A DNA stretch of 64,000 nt from Lacrimispora saccharolytica. Its GTDB lineage: Bacteria; Bacillota; Clostridia; Lachnospirales; Lachnospiraceae. A model generated the notes under the pieces. The model saw only the letters and a program-made list of their open reading frames with translations, was not told the origin of the DNA and did not search any database. Positions within the stretch are counted from its first letter, which is position 1, and each line of letters opens with the position of its first letter. The translations under genes and the position numbers were made by a program. Of this stretch, positions 8,789-20,070 are shown one piece after another. The stretch spans positions 1-64,000 of the forward strand of contig JACJJN010000011.1 in the NCBI GenBank assembly GCA_016899975.1. The letters run 5' to 3'.

Positions 8789-11266
8789 GTGAAGACATTA
8801 GAGATCATGAAAAACTGGACCATGCATCCGGTTGGAACAGACAAGCATTATAAAACAGAAATTCCGGCGATGGCCATGCAGGTTTTGTATGAAAATCAGG
8901 AGATTCCGGATCCATATGTGGGGGAGAACGAGTGGATCGTTTATGAGGCTTTGAAGAATGATTTTGAATTTTCAAATGTATTTGAAGTTTCCGAAGGCAT
9001 GCTCTCGGCGGACGAGTTGGTGCTGCGATGTGAGGGCCTTGATACTGCGGCAGAAATCTATGTCAATGAAACAAAGATTGCATTTGTCAATGACATGCAC
9101 CGCACCTATGCTTTTGATGTGAAGGATACGGTCCATGCGGGAGAAAATCAGATCCGCATCTACTTCCGGTCCGGAATTGAGTATGCGCTGGAACAGCATG
9201 CGAAAGAACCTTATTACCATACCTCGGATACGGTGGACGGATTCAGCCTTGTAAGAAAGGCTCACAGCACTTATGGATGGGACTGGGGTCCGAAGCTTCC
9301 GGATGTGGGAATCTGGAGACCGATTTGTCTGCAGGCATATGATACCGCCAGATTTCAGGATATCTATGTTCGTCAGTTTCATAAAGAGGGACGTGTGCAG
9401 CTGAAGATCGAGACAGAAATTGCCCGTCTGAAGCCGGAGGATGTGACGATGGAGATCGTTCTCACAGATCCGCAGGGAAATTGTGTGAAAAAAACATATG
9501 ATTCCATTGGAGAAAAAGTTTCCGCTGAAATCACAGTGGAAAAGCCTCAGTTGTGGTGGTGCAATGGATTTGGTTCACAGCCTTTATATGAGGTGAAATG
9601 CATTCTGAAAAAAGAGGAAGAGGTTCTGGAAGAAGCTGTGAAGAGAATCGGGCTTCGCACACTTACCGTACGCAGAGAAAAGGATTCGTGGGGTGAAAGC
9701 TTCGAATTCTGTGTAAACGGCGTTTCTGTGTTTGCCATGGGAGCCAATTATATTCCGGAGGACTGCTTTTATACCAGATGCAGCCGGGAAAGAAGTGAAG
9801 CGCTGATCAGGCAGTGCGTCCGTGCCAACTATAACAGTATCCGTGTCTGGGGCGGCGGATATTTCTGCGACGATTATTTCTATGATCTGTGTGATGAGTA
9901 CGGACTGATTGTATGGCAGGATCTGCTGTTTGCGTGTGGTGTTTACCGGCTGCACGAAGACTTTGTGGAAAATGTTGTGCAGGAAACCATCGATAATGTC
10001 AAACGTCTGCGCCATCATGCAAGTATTGCTCTCTGGTGCGGAAATAACGAGCTGGAATGGGGTTGGTCCGGATGGGATATGGGATTCGGAAACAGAGTAC
10101 AGGATAAGGCAGATTACATTAAACTCTTTGAGTGGATTCTTCCGCAGACGGTGAAGAAAATTGATCCGGACCGGTTCTACTGGCTGGCATCTCCGTCTTC
10201 CGGAGGAAGCTTTGATGATCCGAATGATCAGAATCGCGGCGACGTTCATTACTGGGAGGTATGGCACCGGCTGAAACACTTTACGGAATACAGAAAATAC
10301 TATTTCCGGTTCTGTTCAGAATTTGGTTTCCAGTCCTTCCCGTCGGAAAAGACGGTCAATACCTTTGCCGCGGAATCAGATAAAAACATTTTCTCTCCGG
10401 TGATGGAAAATCATCAGAAAAACGGAGGCGCCAATGGATTGATCTTATACTATCTGTCAGCCAACTTTAAGTATCCGTCAGATTTCGGAACCCTGCTTTA
10501 TGTTTCCCAGATCCTTCAGGCGGAAGCGATCCGTTATGGTGTGGAACACTGGAGAAGCAACCGGGGAAGATGTATGGGAGCACTGTACTGGCAGGTCAAT
10601 GACTGCTGGCCGGTGGCAAGCTGGTCCAGCCTGGATTATTATAACCGCTGGAAACCGCTGCATTACTATGCGAAAAAGTTCTATGCGCCGGTCTTGCTGT
10701 CCGCGCTGGAAGAAAAGGGACAGATACGGTTTGTTGTTTCCAATGAGACCATGCAGGAAGTGAATGCGGAAATCATCTGGAGGCTGAGAGACCATCAGGG
10801 AAATATCGTGGAAGAACAGAGAAAGCATTCTCCGGTTCCAGCCCTGACTGCAGTGGAGTGCAGCGAAGCGGACTATGCATCCATCAGCAGTGACCGTTGG
10901 AAATCCAGAAAATTCTATGTGGAATACACACTCTGTATCGAAGGACAGGAAATCAGCCAGGGAACTGTGCTGTTCACACGGCCGAAACATTTTGAATTCC
11001 AGGATCCGCAGATTCATTGGAGCGTAGAGGAAACGGAAAAAGAATTTTTGCTGACCGCAGAGACAGCAAATTATGCAAAATATATTTTCCTTGACAGTGA
11101 AGATTTCGACTTTGTTGCAGATGATAACTGTTTTGACCTTTCCAAAGGTACAAAGAAAACAATCAGGATCGCAAAAGAGGATATCACCAAGGACGGAAAG
11201 CCGTATGCACCGTCTGTAAAAGAGATGGAAAATCTGAAGGTTCTGAGCGCATATGACATTCAGTAA
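8789..11266 (+). CDS. Glycoside hydrolase family 2 beta-mannosidase
   Basis: Cytoplasmic beta-mannosidase-like enzyme, 825 aa, no signal peptide. The jelly-roll sugar-binding domain fills about the first 190 residues. The catalytic barrel follows: acid/base Glu421 is in [17 protein letters not shown] and the nucleophile Glu511 is in [23 protein letters not shown] is typical of the GH2 mannosidase branch. The start is GTG 8789, 25 bp after the isomerase gene. It should cleave terminal beta-linked mannose from imported oligosaccharides. Family assignment is firm; substrate preference is by homology. Confidence 0.93.
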   Translation: MKTLEIMKNWTMHPVGTDKHYKTEIPAMAMQVLYENQEIPDPYVGENEWIVYEALKNDFEFSNVFEVSEGMLSADELVLRCEGLDTAAEIYVNETKIAFVNDMHRTYAFDVKDTVHAGENQIRIYFRSGIEYALEQHAKEPYYHTSDTVDGFSLVRKAHSTYGWDWGPKLPDVGIWRPICLQAYDTARFQDIYVRQFHKEGRVQLKIETEIARLKPEDVTMEIVLTDPQGNCVKKTYDSIGEKVSAEITVEKPQLWWCNGFGSQPLYEVKCILKKEEEVLEEAVKRIGLRTLTVRREKDSWGESFEFCVNGVSVFAMGANYIPEDCFYTRCSRERSEALIRQCVRANYNSIRVWGGGYFCDDYFYDLCDEYGLIVWQDLLFACGVYRLHEDFVENVVQETIDNVKRLRHHASIALWCGNNELEWGWSGWDMGFGNRVQDKADYIKLFEWILPQTVKKIDPDRFYWLASPSSGGSFDDPNDQNRGDVHYWEVWHRLKHFTEYRKYYFRFCSEFGFQSFPSEKTVNTFAAESDKNIFSPVMENHQKNGGANGLILYYLSANFKYPSDFGTLLYVSQILQAEAIRYGVEHWRSNRGRCMGALYWQVNDCWPVASWSSLDYYNRWKPLHYYAKKFYAPVLLSALEEKGQIRFVVSNETMQEVNAEIIWRLRDHQGNIVEEQRKHSPVPALTAVECSEADYASISSDRWKSRKFYVEYTLCIEGQEISQGTVLFTRPKHFEFQDPQIHWSVEETEKEFLLTAETANYAKYIFLDSEDFDFVADDNCFDLSKGTKKTIRIAKEDITKDGKPYAPSVKEMENLKVLSAYDIQ

Positions 11267-11294
11267 AACGGTCAGGAAAGAGAAGGGGAACAAA

Positions 11295-12350
11295 ATGAAC
11301 GAGAAAGAATCTATGTGGGCACTGGTAAAAGAAAAACCGGAGGCGGGACTTTGGATGAAACGTGTCCCGGTTCCGGAGGTAGGACCCAATGATGTAAAGA
11401 TTAAAATCCGTAAAACTGCAATCTGCGGCACGGATGTACACATTTATCAGTGGAACGAGTGGGCGCAGCACACGATCCCGATCGGACTGACCGCAGGCCA
11501 TGAGTTTGTCGGAGAAGTGGCGGAAGTTGGCGCAGGTGTCCAGGGATTTCATGTGGGAGATCTTGTGTCAGGAGAAGGCCATATTACCTGCGGAAAATGC
11601 AGAAACTGTCTGGAAGGTCATAAAGAAAACTGTAAGGACGCGAAAGGCGTCGGTGTAAACCGAAATGGAGCATTTGCAGAGTATCTGGTAATTCCGGCTT
11701 CCAATGTATGGCCCTGCAATCCGAATATTCCGGAGGAACTGTACTCTATTTTTGATCCGCTGGGAAACGCTACCCATACCGCGTTGTCTTATGATGTACT
11801 GGGGGAGGATGTCCTGATCACGGGAGCAGGTCCGATCGGAATGATGGCGGCGGCGATTGCCAAATTTGCGGGAGCGCGTCATGTGGTAATTACGGACATG
11901 AACCCTTACCGCCTGGAGCTTGCCAGGAAACTTGGAGCCACAAGGACTGTGAACCTGAAGGAAGAAAATCTGACGGATGTAATGAAAAAGATCGGAATGA
12001 CCGAAGGTTTCGATATCGGAATGGAAATGTCCGGAAGCCAGGCGGGATTGTCCGACATGATACACAACATGAAACACGGAGGAAAGATCGCTCTGTTAGG
12101 GCTGCAGAGACAGGATGCACAGGTGGATCTTGAAACGATTATTTTTAACGGTCTGAACATTCGCGGAATTTATGGAAGAAAAGTTTGGGATACCTGGTAT
12201 AAAATGTCTACGATGATCCAGGCGGGTCTGGATATTTCCGAAGTGATCACACACCGTTTTGATATCCGTGATTATGAAAAGGGATTTCAGGCAATGATCT
12301 CCGGCCAGTCAGGAAAAGTAATTCTTGACTGGACGAAATTCAATGGTTAA
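11295..12350 (+). CDS. tdh: L-threonine 3-dehydrogenase
   Basis: Zinc-dependent medium-chain dehydrogenase, 351 aa. Catalytic zinc ligands are Cys44 in [12 protein letters not shown] and the His-Glu pair in GHEFVGEV. The structural zinc site is the four-Cys segment [15 protein letters not shown]. The NAD site is [12 protein letters not shown]. The [10 protein letters not shown] segment is characteristic of threonine dehydrogenase, and a kbl frame follows, so this assignment beats a generic sugar-alcohol dehydrogenase. It oxidises threonine to 2-amino-3-ketobutyrate. The frame opens at 11253 but ATG 11295 has the AAGGGGA ribosome site. Confidence 0.9.
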   Translation: MNEKESMWALVKEKPEAGLWMKRVPVPEVGPNDVKIKIRKTAICGTDVHIYQWNEWAQHTIPIGLTAGHEFVGEVAEVGAGVQGFHVGDLVSGEGHITCGKCRNCLEGHKENCKDAKGVGVNRNGAFAEYLVIPASNVWPCNPNIPEELYSIFDPLGNATHTALSYDVLGEDVLITGAGPIGMMAAAIAKFAGARHVVITDMNPYRLELARKLGATRTVNLKEENLTDVMKKIGMTEGFDIGMEMSGSQAGLSDMIHNMKHGGKIALLGLQRQDAQVDLETIIFNGLNIRGIYGRKVWDTWYKMSTMIQAGLDISEVITHRFDIRDYEKGFQAMISGQSGKVILDWTKFNG

Positions 12351-12394
12351 GATGAAATCATAAGGCAAGCAGGAAAAGAGGAAAAGGCAGAGCT

Positions 12395-13597
12395 ATGGAA
12401 CGAAAAAATGATATTTTGGATATTTAAAGAAAAGAAGTAGAAGAAATCCGGGAGGCAGGGCTGTTCAAAGATGAGGCGCCCATCGCTTCTGCTCAGGGTG
12501 CGAGAGTACGGTTGGAGGACGGCAGGGAAGTTCTCAATATGTGCGCGAACAATTATCTGGGCCTGGGGGACAGCCCAAGACTGATCGAGGCGGCAAAGAG
12601 AACGTATGATGAAAGAGGTTATGGCCTGGCGTCCGTACGTTTTATCTGCGGAACCCAGGATATTCACAAAAAACTGGAGAAAAAGATTTCCGGTTTTCTG
12701 GGAACGGATGACACGATCTTATACTCCTCCTGTTTTGATGCCAACGGCGGACTGTTTGAGACAATTCTGACCGCAGAAGACGCGGTGATCAGTGATGAAC
12801 TGAATCATGCGTCCATCATCGACGGTGTCCGGCTGTGCAAAGCAAAACGTTATCGTTACAAAAACAATGATATGGAAGATCTGGAGCAGAAACTGAAAGA
12901 GGCAGACGAGGCAGGGGCAAGAATTAAGTTGATTGCTACAGATGGTGTGTTTTCCATGGATGGGATTATCTGTAATCTGAAAGGAGTCTGTGACCTTGCG
13001 GATAAATATCATGCGCTGGTGATGGTGGATGACAGCCATGCGGTTGGATTTCTTGGAAAGCATGGTCGGGGGACCGCAGAATACTGCCAGGTGGAAGGGC
13101 GTGTGGACATTATCACCGGAACTCTGGGGAAAGCCCTCGGCGGAGCATCCGGCGGCTATACATCCGGAAGAAAAGAAATCATTGATCTCCTGCGTCAGAG
13201 AAGCCGTCCTTACCTGTTTTCCAATACGCTGGCTCCGGCGATCGTAGGCGCGAGTCTGGAACTGTTCGATATGCTGGAGGAGAGCACGGAGCTGAGAGAT
13301 CACCTGGAGGAGACGACTGCTTACTATCGAAAACTGCTGACGGAGAATGGATTCGATATTATAGAAGGAACGCATCCGTGTGTGCCGGTTATGCTCTACG
13401 ACGAGAAGACGGCGGCGGAATTCGCAAAGAGCATGATGGAAAAAGGCGTGTATGTGGTTGCGTTTTCTTATCCGGTCGTTCCGAAAGGAAAAGCGAGAAT
13501 CCGCACGCAGGTGTCTGCGGCACATACGAAGGAAGACATTGATTTTATTGTAAAATGCTTTATAGAAGTAAGAGCGGAGATGGGACTGAAAGAATGA
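12395..13597 (+). pseudogene. kbl: kbl, glycine C-acetyltransferase, with in-frame TAA at codon 11
   Basis: The frame from ATG 12395 begins MERKNDILDI, hits TAA at 12425-12427, then continues in the same frame as [18 protein letters not shown] and on through a complete enzyme body. This aligns well with the start of E. coli Kbl, so the stop lies inside the first helix. A single base change from TAT or TAC (Tyr) would explain it. The PLP lysine motif [14 protein letters not shown] and CANNYLGL are intact. Restart at TTG 12512 or ATG 12539 would give a shortened protein of about 361 or 352 aa. The normal partner reaction splits 2-amino-3-ketobutyrate into glycine and acetyl-CoA. It may be a real nonsense mutation or a sequence error. 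Confidence 0.75.
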
Positions 13598-14844
13598 TGA
13601 AAAAAGAGTACTACACGGGAAATCGGGAAAATCTGTACCGCCATCTGCAGGAGGGCGCGCTTGCCGTGTTCTTTTCCGGAGATGAGATCAGAAGATCCGC
13701 CGATGAATGTTATGATTACTTTGGAAACCGGAATTTTCTTTACCTGACCGGACTGCAGGAAAAAGGTCTGGTGCTGCTTGCAGGAAAAAGGGAAAACGGA
13801 GAGGTTTGGGAAAAACTGTATCTTCGTACGCCGGATCTGATGGCAGAGCGGTGGAGCGGAAGAAGGATCAAGGCACAGGAGGCTGCAGACTGCGCCGGCA
13901 TCGAGAACTTCGGATATGACAGCGAATTTCGCAGTGATTTTCATCAGCTGGCGGTTTCCGGAACTTACCGTGCGGTTTATCTGGATGCCTATAAAAATGA
14001 TCCCCAGGACATTGAAACTTCCGTTCATCATTTTCAGAGCGAGGTCAGCCGGCAGTATCCCTATCTGAAACAGGAAAACGCGACGCCGATTCTGAAAAAA
14101 CTCCGGACGATCAAGCAGCCCTGCGAGATCGAGGCAATCCGGAAAGCAGAGGTGATCACCGGGGAAGGCATCCGGGCGATGATGAAAGCGTCCCGTCCGG
14201 GCATGTATGAATACCAGTATAAGGCGGAATTTGATTATGTACTGGGACAGTACGGAACAGAGGGCAGCGGCTTTCCTCCGATCATATCCGCGGGACAGAA
14301 TAACTTCTGCATCCACTATTACAGCTACACAGGGCAGGCGAAAGACGGGGATATGATCCTGAATGACGTTGGGGCAAGATGGCATGGACTGGTGACTGAC
14401 GTGTCCCGGGGATGGCCCTGCAATGGAACCTTTTCGGAAAGGCAGAAGCTTCTGTATGAGTGCGCCCTTGCGACTTCCGATCATATGTTTGAAATCCTGA
14501 AACCAGGATTTCCGATGAAAGATGTGGACCTGACCGCAAGAAAGTATAATTTTGAGCGGCTGAAGGACGCAGGCGTCTGCAAAAACTATGAGGAAATCGG
14601 GACATACATGTGGCATGGAGGAGCGCATCATATCGGATACGACTGTCATGATATGATACAGAGGCCGGAAGTGATCGCGCCGGGTATGGTTTTCTGTGTG
14701 GACATCGGTATTTATCATGAAGAATGGGGCATTGGATTCCGGATCGAAGATAACTGCCTGATCACAGAAGAAGGCTGTGAAAATCTTTCTGCAGACATCC
14801 CGAGAACCATACCGGAGATTGAATTTTATATGAAGAAAAACTGA
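13594..14844 (+). CDS. M24 family aminopeptidase (Xaa-Pro aminopeptidase-like)
   Basis: Metallopeptidase of the pita-bread fold, 416 aa. The N-terminal AMP_N-like domain covers about residues 1-160. The catalytic domain has metal ligands in [33 protein letters not shown] and IEDNCLIT. It likely removes N-terminal residues next to proline. ATG 13594 overlaps the kbl stop (ATGA), so the two genes are translationally coupled. The frame is open upstream to 13555, but that would lie deep inside kbl. Confidence 0.87.
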   Translation: MMKKEYYTGNRENLYRHLQEGALAVFFSGDEIRRSADECYDYFGNRNFLYLTGLQEKGLVLLAGKRENGEVWEKLYLRTPDLMAERWSGRRIKAQEAADCAGIENFGYDSEFRSDFHQLAVSGTYRAVYLDAYKNDPQDIETSVHHFQSEVSRQYPYLKQENATPILKKLRTIKQPCEIEAIRKAEVITGEGIRAMMKASRPGMYEYQYKAEFDYVLGQYGTEGSGFPPIISAGQNNFCIHYYSYTGQAKDGDMILNDVGARWHGLVTDVSRGWPCNGTFSERQKLLYECALATSDHMFEILKPGFPMKDVDLTARKYNFERLKDAGVCKNYEEIGTYMWHGGAHHIGYDCHDMIQRPEVIAPGMVFCVDIGIYHEEWGIGFRIEDNCLITEEGCENLSADIPRTIPEIEFYMKKN

Positions 14845-14874
14845 GTGCGGTCATTTGCTGTCAGTGTTGATCAG

Positions 14875-14923
14875 AAAAACAGAAGGAATAGGGAAAATAG
14901 CTTCCCATTTCTTCTGTTTTTTT
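14875..14923 (+). terminator. Rho-independent terminator after the aminopeptidase gene
   Basis: Imperfect stem AAACAGAAGGAATAGGGAA against TTCCCATTTCTTCTGTTT with a small loop, followed by a run of seven or more T. It closes the tdh-kbl-aminopeptidase transcript. A TATAAT at 14926-14931 right after it may start the ABC exporter transcript, though no good -35 is visible. Confidence 0.8.
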
Positions 14924-15003
14924 GCTATAATATACGCAGATTTACGTCCGCCTGCAGAAGGCAGGAGGGAAATCAAAAAACAGGAAAAGGATGAGAAAAA
15001 CCT

Positions 15004-16734
15004 ATGTTTCGATTATTCAGGTATCTGAGAGGGTATGTCAGGGAAAGTATCATCGCTCCGCTGTTTAAGATGCTGGAGGCAAGTTTTGAGCTGTTTGTGC
15101 CTCTGGTCATGGCGAACATCATCGATGTGGGCATCAAAAACGGAGATACCGCCTACATCTGGCGTCAGTGCGCGGTGCTGATCTTTCTGGGAGTGTTCGG
15201 GTTCGGATGCTCCATCACAGCGCAGTATTTTGCTGCAAAAGCATCCATGGGACTGGGAACCGGTCTTCGCAGGGATCTGTTCCATCACATTCATGGATTT
15301 TCTTACACGGAGCTGGATCAGATCGGCACGCCGACACTGGTGACGCGGCTTTCCAGCGATGTGAACCAGGTGCAGACGGGAGTCAATCTTCTGCTGCGTC
15401 TGTTTATGCGGTCGCCGTTTATCGTCGTCGGAGCAGTTGTGATGGCGTTTGCCATCAGTCCGGGAATGACGGTGATCTTTCTGGCTGCTGTGCTGCTGAT
15501 GGCGCTGGCGATTTTCCTGATCGTCAAGATCACGGTTCCAATTTACAAGAAGGCGCAGAATACGCTGGATCGTGTAATGCTGCTGACACGGGAAAATTAT
15601 GTGGGAGCCCGCGTGGTCCGGGCGTTTTCACGCCAGGAGGATGAAAAGAAGGAGTTTGCCGGAGCCAATGACCTGCTGAAAGGAATCCAGCAGAAAGCGG
15701 GCAGGATCTCAGCGCTGATGAATCCGGTGACCTATGTGCTGGTCAATCTTGCGATCATTGCGATCCTTCTGCAGGGCGGTGTCCAGGTGGATACGGGAAT
15801 GCTGACCCAGGGAGAGGTGATCGCGCTGGTCAATTATATGAACCAGATCCTGGTAGCGCTGATCGCCCTGGCGAATCTGATCATCACAGCCAGCAAGGCA
15901 TGGGCGAGCGCGGCACGTGTCAATGAGGTGTTTGATACGCCTTCCACGATGAAGGAAGGAGAACGGCAGGTAAAGGAAAAAGAGGAAGCGCCCGCCGTGT
16001 CTTTCTCTCATGTGAATTTCACTTATGCCAGAGCTGGAGCTCCGTCGCTTACGGATATCAGCTTCAAAGCGGAAAAAGGGGAAACTATCGGTGTGATCGG
16101 AGGAACCGGTTCCGGAAAAACTACTCTGGTCAGCCTGATCCCACGTTTTTATGATACAACGGGCGGGGAAGTCTGTGTGTCCGGCGTGAATGTGAAGGAA
16201 TATCCGTTTCGCCAGCTTCGCCGGAAGATCGGAATGGTTCCGCAGAAGGCGGTTCTGTTTGCCGGAAGCATCCGGGATAACATGAAATGGAGCCGGGAGG
16301 ATGTTTCCGACCAGGAAATCTGGGAAGCGCTGGAGATTGCCCAGGCGAGGGAATTTGTAGAAAAGAAAGACGGGCTGGACGAGCAGATCGCGCCCGGCGG
16401 TCGGAATCTGTCCGGCGGTCAGAGACAGAGGCTGACGATTGCCCGTGCGCTGGCTGGAAAGCCGGAGATCCTGATTTTGGATGACAGCGCTTCAGCGCTG
16501 GATTTTGCCACCGACGCGGCTCTTCGCCGGGCAATCCGGGAAAAGACCAGAGGCTGTACCGTATTCCTGGTGTCCCAGAGGGTTTCCACGGTACAGCAGG
16601 CGGACAAGATCCTGGTGCTGGACGACGGCGCGCTGGCAGGCGTTGGAACCCACAGAGAGCTGTTCCGGAACTGTGAGGTTTACCGGGAGATCTGTCTGTC
16701 CCAGCTTTCGAAAGAGGAGGTGGCAGCATTATGA
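15004..16734 (+). CDS. ABC exporter half-transporter, subunit 1 (degenerate Walker B)
   Basis: Multidrug-type half-transporter, 576 aa: six-helix membrane domain (about 1-310) and ATPase domain (about 340-575). Walker A is GGTGSGKTT and the signature is LSGGQRQRL. Walker B reads ILILDDSASALD, with Asp where the catalytic Glu normally sits. In heterodimeric exporters such as TM287/288 and BmrCD one subunit carries such a degenerate site. The partner gene starts inside this stop codon (ATGA overlap). Transported substrate is unknown. Confidence 0.93.
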   Translation: MFRLFRYLRGYVRESIIAPLFKMLEASFELFVPLVMANIIDVGIKNGDTAYIWRQCAVLIFLGVFGFGCSITAQYFAAKASMGLGTGLRRDLFHHIHGFSYTELDQIGTPTLVTRLSSDVNQVQTGVNLLLRLFMRSPFIVVGAVVMAFAISPGMTVIFLAAVLLMALAIFLIVKITVPIYKKAQNTLDRVMLLTRENYVGARVVRAFSRQEDEKKEFAGANDLLKGIQQKAGRISALMNPVTYVLVNLAIIAILLQGGVQVDTGMLTQGEVIALVNYMNQILVALIALANLIITASKAWASAARVNEVFDTPSTMKEGERQVKEKEEAPAVSFSHVNFTYARAGAPSLTDISFKAEKGETIGVIGGTGSGKTTLVSLIPRFYDTTGGEVCVSGVNVKEYPFRQLRRKIGMVPQKAVLFAGSIRDNMKWSREDVSDQEIWEALEIAQAREFVEKKDGLDEQIAPGGRNLSGGQRQRLTIARALAGKPEILILDDSASALDFATDAALRRAIREKTRGCTVFLVSQRVSTVQQADKILVLDDGALAGVGTHRELFRNCEVYREICLSQLSKEEVAAL

Positions 16735-18491
16735 AACGACAAAAGGAAGCAGCACAGAAAGAAACGCTGAAACGGATCCTCGGGCTGATCCGCCCTTATT
16801 GGTGGATGGCCGCACTGATCCTGCTGTTTGCGGTGATCACGGTTGCCGCTACCCTGTATGGACCGATCCTGATCGGACAGGGCGTTGACCTGATCATAGG
16901 ACAGGGAAACGTTGATTTTGCCGGACTTCGTTCGCTGATCCTGCAGTTTCTCCTGATGATCGCAGTGACAGGGATCAGCCAGTGGCTGATGAGCCTGATG
17001 ACCAACCGGATCACTTATCAGGTGGTGCGGGATATGCGTGTCCAGGCATTTAACCGTATGGAGGAGCTTCCTCTGAAGTATATGGACAATCACCAGCCGG
17101 GAGATGCCCTGAGCCGTATCATCACGGATGTGGAACAGTTTTCTGATGGACTTCTGATGGGATTTACCCAGTTGTTTACAGGAGTGCTGACCATCGTCGG
17201 TACGCTTTGTTTCATGCTGACGCTGGATCTTGCAACGACTGTCCTGGTTGTATGTCTGACCCCGCTGTCCTTCTTTGTGGCAGGGTTTATTGCGAAACGT
17301 ACGTATACCATGTTCAAGCTTCAGTCGGAGACGCGTTCCGAGATGACCTCTCTGGTGGAAGAGATGGTTGGAAATGAGAAGATCGTCCAGGCATTTTCCT
17401 ATGAGGAGCGGGCGGAGGAGCGTTTTGCGGGGATCAATGAACGGCTCCGTGTCTGCGGAATCCGCGCGTTGTTCTTTTCCTCGCTGACCAATCCGGCGAC
17501 ACGGTTCATCAATGGCCTGGTGTACGCCGGCGTCGGTGTGCTGGGCGCCCTCAAGGCGATCACAGGAACTATCTCTGTGGGAGACCTGTCAGCGTTCCTT
17601 ACTTACGCGAATCAGTATACGAAACCATTCAATGAAATTTCCGGGGTTGTGACGGAGCTGCAGAACGCACTGGCATGCGCCCAGAGACTGTTTGCCTTTA
17701 TCGATGAACCGCCGGTAACTCCCGACGATGACGACGCGGTGGTGCTGGAAAAAGGAAAAGGCAGGGTAGAATTCGATCAGGTAGGATTTTCCTATGATCC
17801 GAAGGTTCCGCTGATTGAAAATCTGAACCTGAAGGTGGAACCGGGCCAGAGGATCGCCATCGTCGGTCCTACCGGATGCGGAAAGACGACGCTGATCAAT
17901 CTGCTGATGCGGTTTTACGATGTGAATACCGGTACGTTGAAGATTGACGGAACGCCCATCGGCCATATCACAAGAAATTCTCTTCGCGCCAATTTTGGAA
18001 TGGTGCTGCAGGAGACCTGGCTGAAAGCGGGAACGATTCATGAAAATATCGCCTACGGAAGACCGGATGCTTCCAGGGAAGAGGTTGTGGAGGCGGCGAA
18101 ACGGGTACATGCCCACAGCTTTATCTCCCGGCTGCCCCAGGGATATGATACGGTGATCGCGGAAGACGGGGGGAATATTTCCCAGGGACAGAAACAGCTC
18201 CTGTGTATTGCCCGGGTAATGCTGATGCATCCCCCGATCCTGATCCTGGATGAGGCAACTTCCTCCATCGATACACGGACGGAGATGAAAGTACAGCGTG
18301 CGTTTGAGGAACTGATGAGAGGCAGGACCAGCTTTATTGTAGCACATCGTCTCTCAACGGTCAGAAATGCGGACCGGATTCTGGTGATGAAGGACGGAAA
18401 GATCATCGAGAGCGGACGGCATGAGGAACTGCTGGAACAGAATGGATTTTATAAACAGCTGTATGAGAGCCAGTTCGCGGCAACCGTTTAG
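16731..18491 (+). CDS. ABC exporter half-transporter, subunit 2 (catalytic Walker B)
   Basis: Half-transporter of 586 aa with a membrane domain (about 1-330) and ATPase domain (about 345-580). Walker A is GPTGCGKTT and Walker B is ILILDEATSSID with the catalytic Glu present. Its signature motif is ISQGQKQLL rather than LSGGQ. Together with the Asp in subunit 1 this gives one consensus and one degenerate ATP site, the known pattern for heterodimers. It overlaps subunit 1 by 4 bp. Confidence 0.93.
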   Translation: MKRQKEAAQKETLKRILGLIRPYWWMAALILLFAVITVAATLYGPILIGQGVDLIIGQGNVDFAGLRSLILQFLLMIAVTGISQWLMSLMTNRITYQVVRDMRVQAFNRMEELPLKYMDNHQPGDALSRIITDVEQFSDGLLMGFTQLFTGVLTIVGTLCFMLTLDLATTVLVVCLTPLSFFVAGFIAKRTYTMFKLQSETRSEMTSLVEEMVGNEKIVQAFSYEERAEERFAGINERLRVCGIRALFFSSLTNPATRFINGLVYAGVGVLGALKAITGTISVGDLSAFLTYANQYTKPFNEISGVVTELQNALACAQRLFAFIDEPPVTPDDDDAVVLEKGKGRVEFDQVGFSYDPKVPLIENLNLKVEPGQRIAIVGPTGCGKTTLINLLMRFYDVNTGTLKIDGTPIGHITRNSLRANFGMVLQETWLKAGTIHENIAYGRPDASREEVVEAAKRVHAHSFISRLPQGYDTVIAEDGGNISQGQKQLLCIARVMLMHPPILILDEATSSIDTRTEMKVQRAFEELMRGRTSFIVAHRLSTVRNADRILVMKDGKIIESGRHEELLEQNGFYKQLYESQFAATV

Positions 18492-18530
18492 CGAGCGGAA
18501 CATTTGCAGAAAAAACTTTTTACAGACAGA

Positions 18531-18579
18531 AAAAGCTGCCTGCCCATCCCGTAAGGGGAGAGGGCGGGCAGCTTTTTTA
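18531..18579. terminator. Bidirectional terminator between ABC exporter and MATE genes
   Basis: GC-rich stem AAAAGCTGCCTGCCC paired with GGGCGGGCAGCTTTTTT. T-runs flank the stem on both strands, so it can end the rightward exporter transcript and the leftward MATE transcript. Confidence 0.85.
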
Positions 18580-18614
18580 TGGATGGATGCGGTAACCGTT
18601 CACTGGCTGAACTG

Positions 18615-19940
18615 TTACGCCTCCTGATTGGTTGTATGCCGGGTAAGTCCGATACCCACCAGCATTGTCATCAGCTCTGCGGCAGGAAAAGCCAGCCAGA
18701 TTCCCGTCACCCCGAGGAATGGAGGGAGCAGGTAGGCAAAGAGGATGATCAGGACGAATCCACGGAGCACGCAGATCAGCAGGGAGTATCCGTTTTTGAA
18801 TACCGCCTGGAAATAGCAGATGAAGACCATGTTGATGCCCATCAGCAGAAAGCCTGTAAAATAAATTCGGATCGCCGGCGCGGAAAGAGCCAGGATGCCG
18901 ACATCCGGATTCAGGAAGATGTAAGTAAACAGGTTCGGAACGATCAGGCCCAGCAATACCGGAATGGCGCAGATAACCAGAGACGTTTTGATCGCAAGGG
19001 AACGGACTTCGTGCATGCGCGTCCGAAAGCCCGCGCCGTAATTGGTGGAAAGGATCGGCTGTGCCGCCTGATTGATGCCTTTGCACAGGCTTGTGACCAC
19101 GATTGCCGTGTTGCTGATCACGCCGAAAACACTGACACCGGTGTTTCCCGTATATTTCAGCAGCTGCAGGTTAAACACAAAAATGGTCAGGCCGGAAGCC
19201 ACTTCGATGAAAAAGCTGGCGAAGCCGTTGATCGTGATATCCCGCAGAAAAGCCGGACGGATTCCTTTCAGTGAGAAATGGAGCTGATTCTTCTTTGAGA
19301 AAAAATGTGTCAGAAGGATCAGGACCGTCAGGGTGGAACCGATCACGGTCGCAAGAGCGGCGCCGTCCATTCCCATATCCATGGGGAAGACAAAAACATA
19401 GTCCAGGATGATGTTGGTGACGCCTCCGGCGATCACACCGTTCATTGCAAGCTTCGGGGCGCCGTCATTGCGCACAAAAGTCTGGAGGTAAGAGGAAAAG
19501 AAGAAAGCTCCCATACCCCAGACGATGTACGGCAGATAGCCCATGATATACGGCATCGTCTCCTCCGTGCCGCCCAGCATCCAGGCGATCTCTTCCATAA
19601 ATACCGTGCAGATGACCATACAAACGGCGAGAAGGGCCAGTGTCAGCAGAAGGGAAGCTGTGAAATAGGCATCCGCTTTCTGTTTTTCACCCTTGCCGCG
19701 GGCGATGGACATAAGAACGGAACCGCCGACACCGGTCAGCAGACCGAGGCCAAAGAAAATATTGTAGACCGGAAGCGCAATGTTCAGAGCAGCCATGGCG
19801 ACGGTGCCGATGCCCTTTCCGATCATGATCGTATCGGCGAGCACATAGATGGAAGTCACCATAGTTCCAAAGATGGAAGGAAGCAGATAATGAAAGAAAA
19901 GCTTCCGGACCGGTGTTTGAAGAAAATCCTGTGTGTTCAT
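18615..19940 (-). CDS. MATE family multidrug/Na+ antiporter
   Basis: Membrane protein of 441 aa with about twelve predicted spans in two MatE repeats. Typical segments are SIFGTMVTSIYVLADTIMIG at the N-terminus and SVLMSIARGKGEKQKADAYF. It belongs to the MepA/NorM-like MATE exporters. It is divergent from a second MATE gene at 20161, and the two proteins share the same N-terminal layout. Substrate unknown. Confidence 0.92.
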   Translation of the reverse strand: MNTQDFLQTPVRKLFFHYLLPSIFGTMVTSIYVLADTIMIGKGIGTVAMAALNIALPVYNIFFGLGLLTGVGGSVLMSIARGKGEKQKADAYFTASLLLTLALLAVCMVICTVFMEEIAWMLGGTEETMPYIMGYLPYIVWGMGAFFFSSYLQTFVRNDGAPKLAMNGVIAGGVTNIILDYVFVFPMDMGMDGAALATVIGSTLTVLILLTHFFSKKNQLHFSLKGIRPAFLRDITINGFASFFIEVASGLTIFVFNLQLLKYTGNTGVSVFGVISNTAIVVTSLCKGINQAAQPILSTNYGAGFRTRMHEVRSLAIKTSLVICAIPVLLGLIVPNLFTYIFLNPDVGILALSAPAIRIYFTGFLLMGINMVFICYFQAVFKNGYSLLICVLRGFVLIILFAYLLPPFLGVTGIWLAFPAAELMTMLVGIGLTRHTTNQEA

Positions 19941-20070
19941 TGTTTGTCACCTCTGTTGTTTGAAAATTCTATGAATCCCGTCAGCCGGACAGTGCTTGAT
20001 GCTGTCTGCGCCGGCTGAGGCGCAGTCAGATTTCAGTATATCAGAAAAATCCATAAAATGCATTAAAGTC

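Noticed and set aside
12425-12427. Recoding of TAA as sense in kbl and the helicase
   Set aside because: Many genes in the window end in TAA, and no readthrough context or selenocysteine-like element is visible. Mutation or sequence error is simpler.
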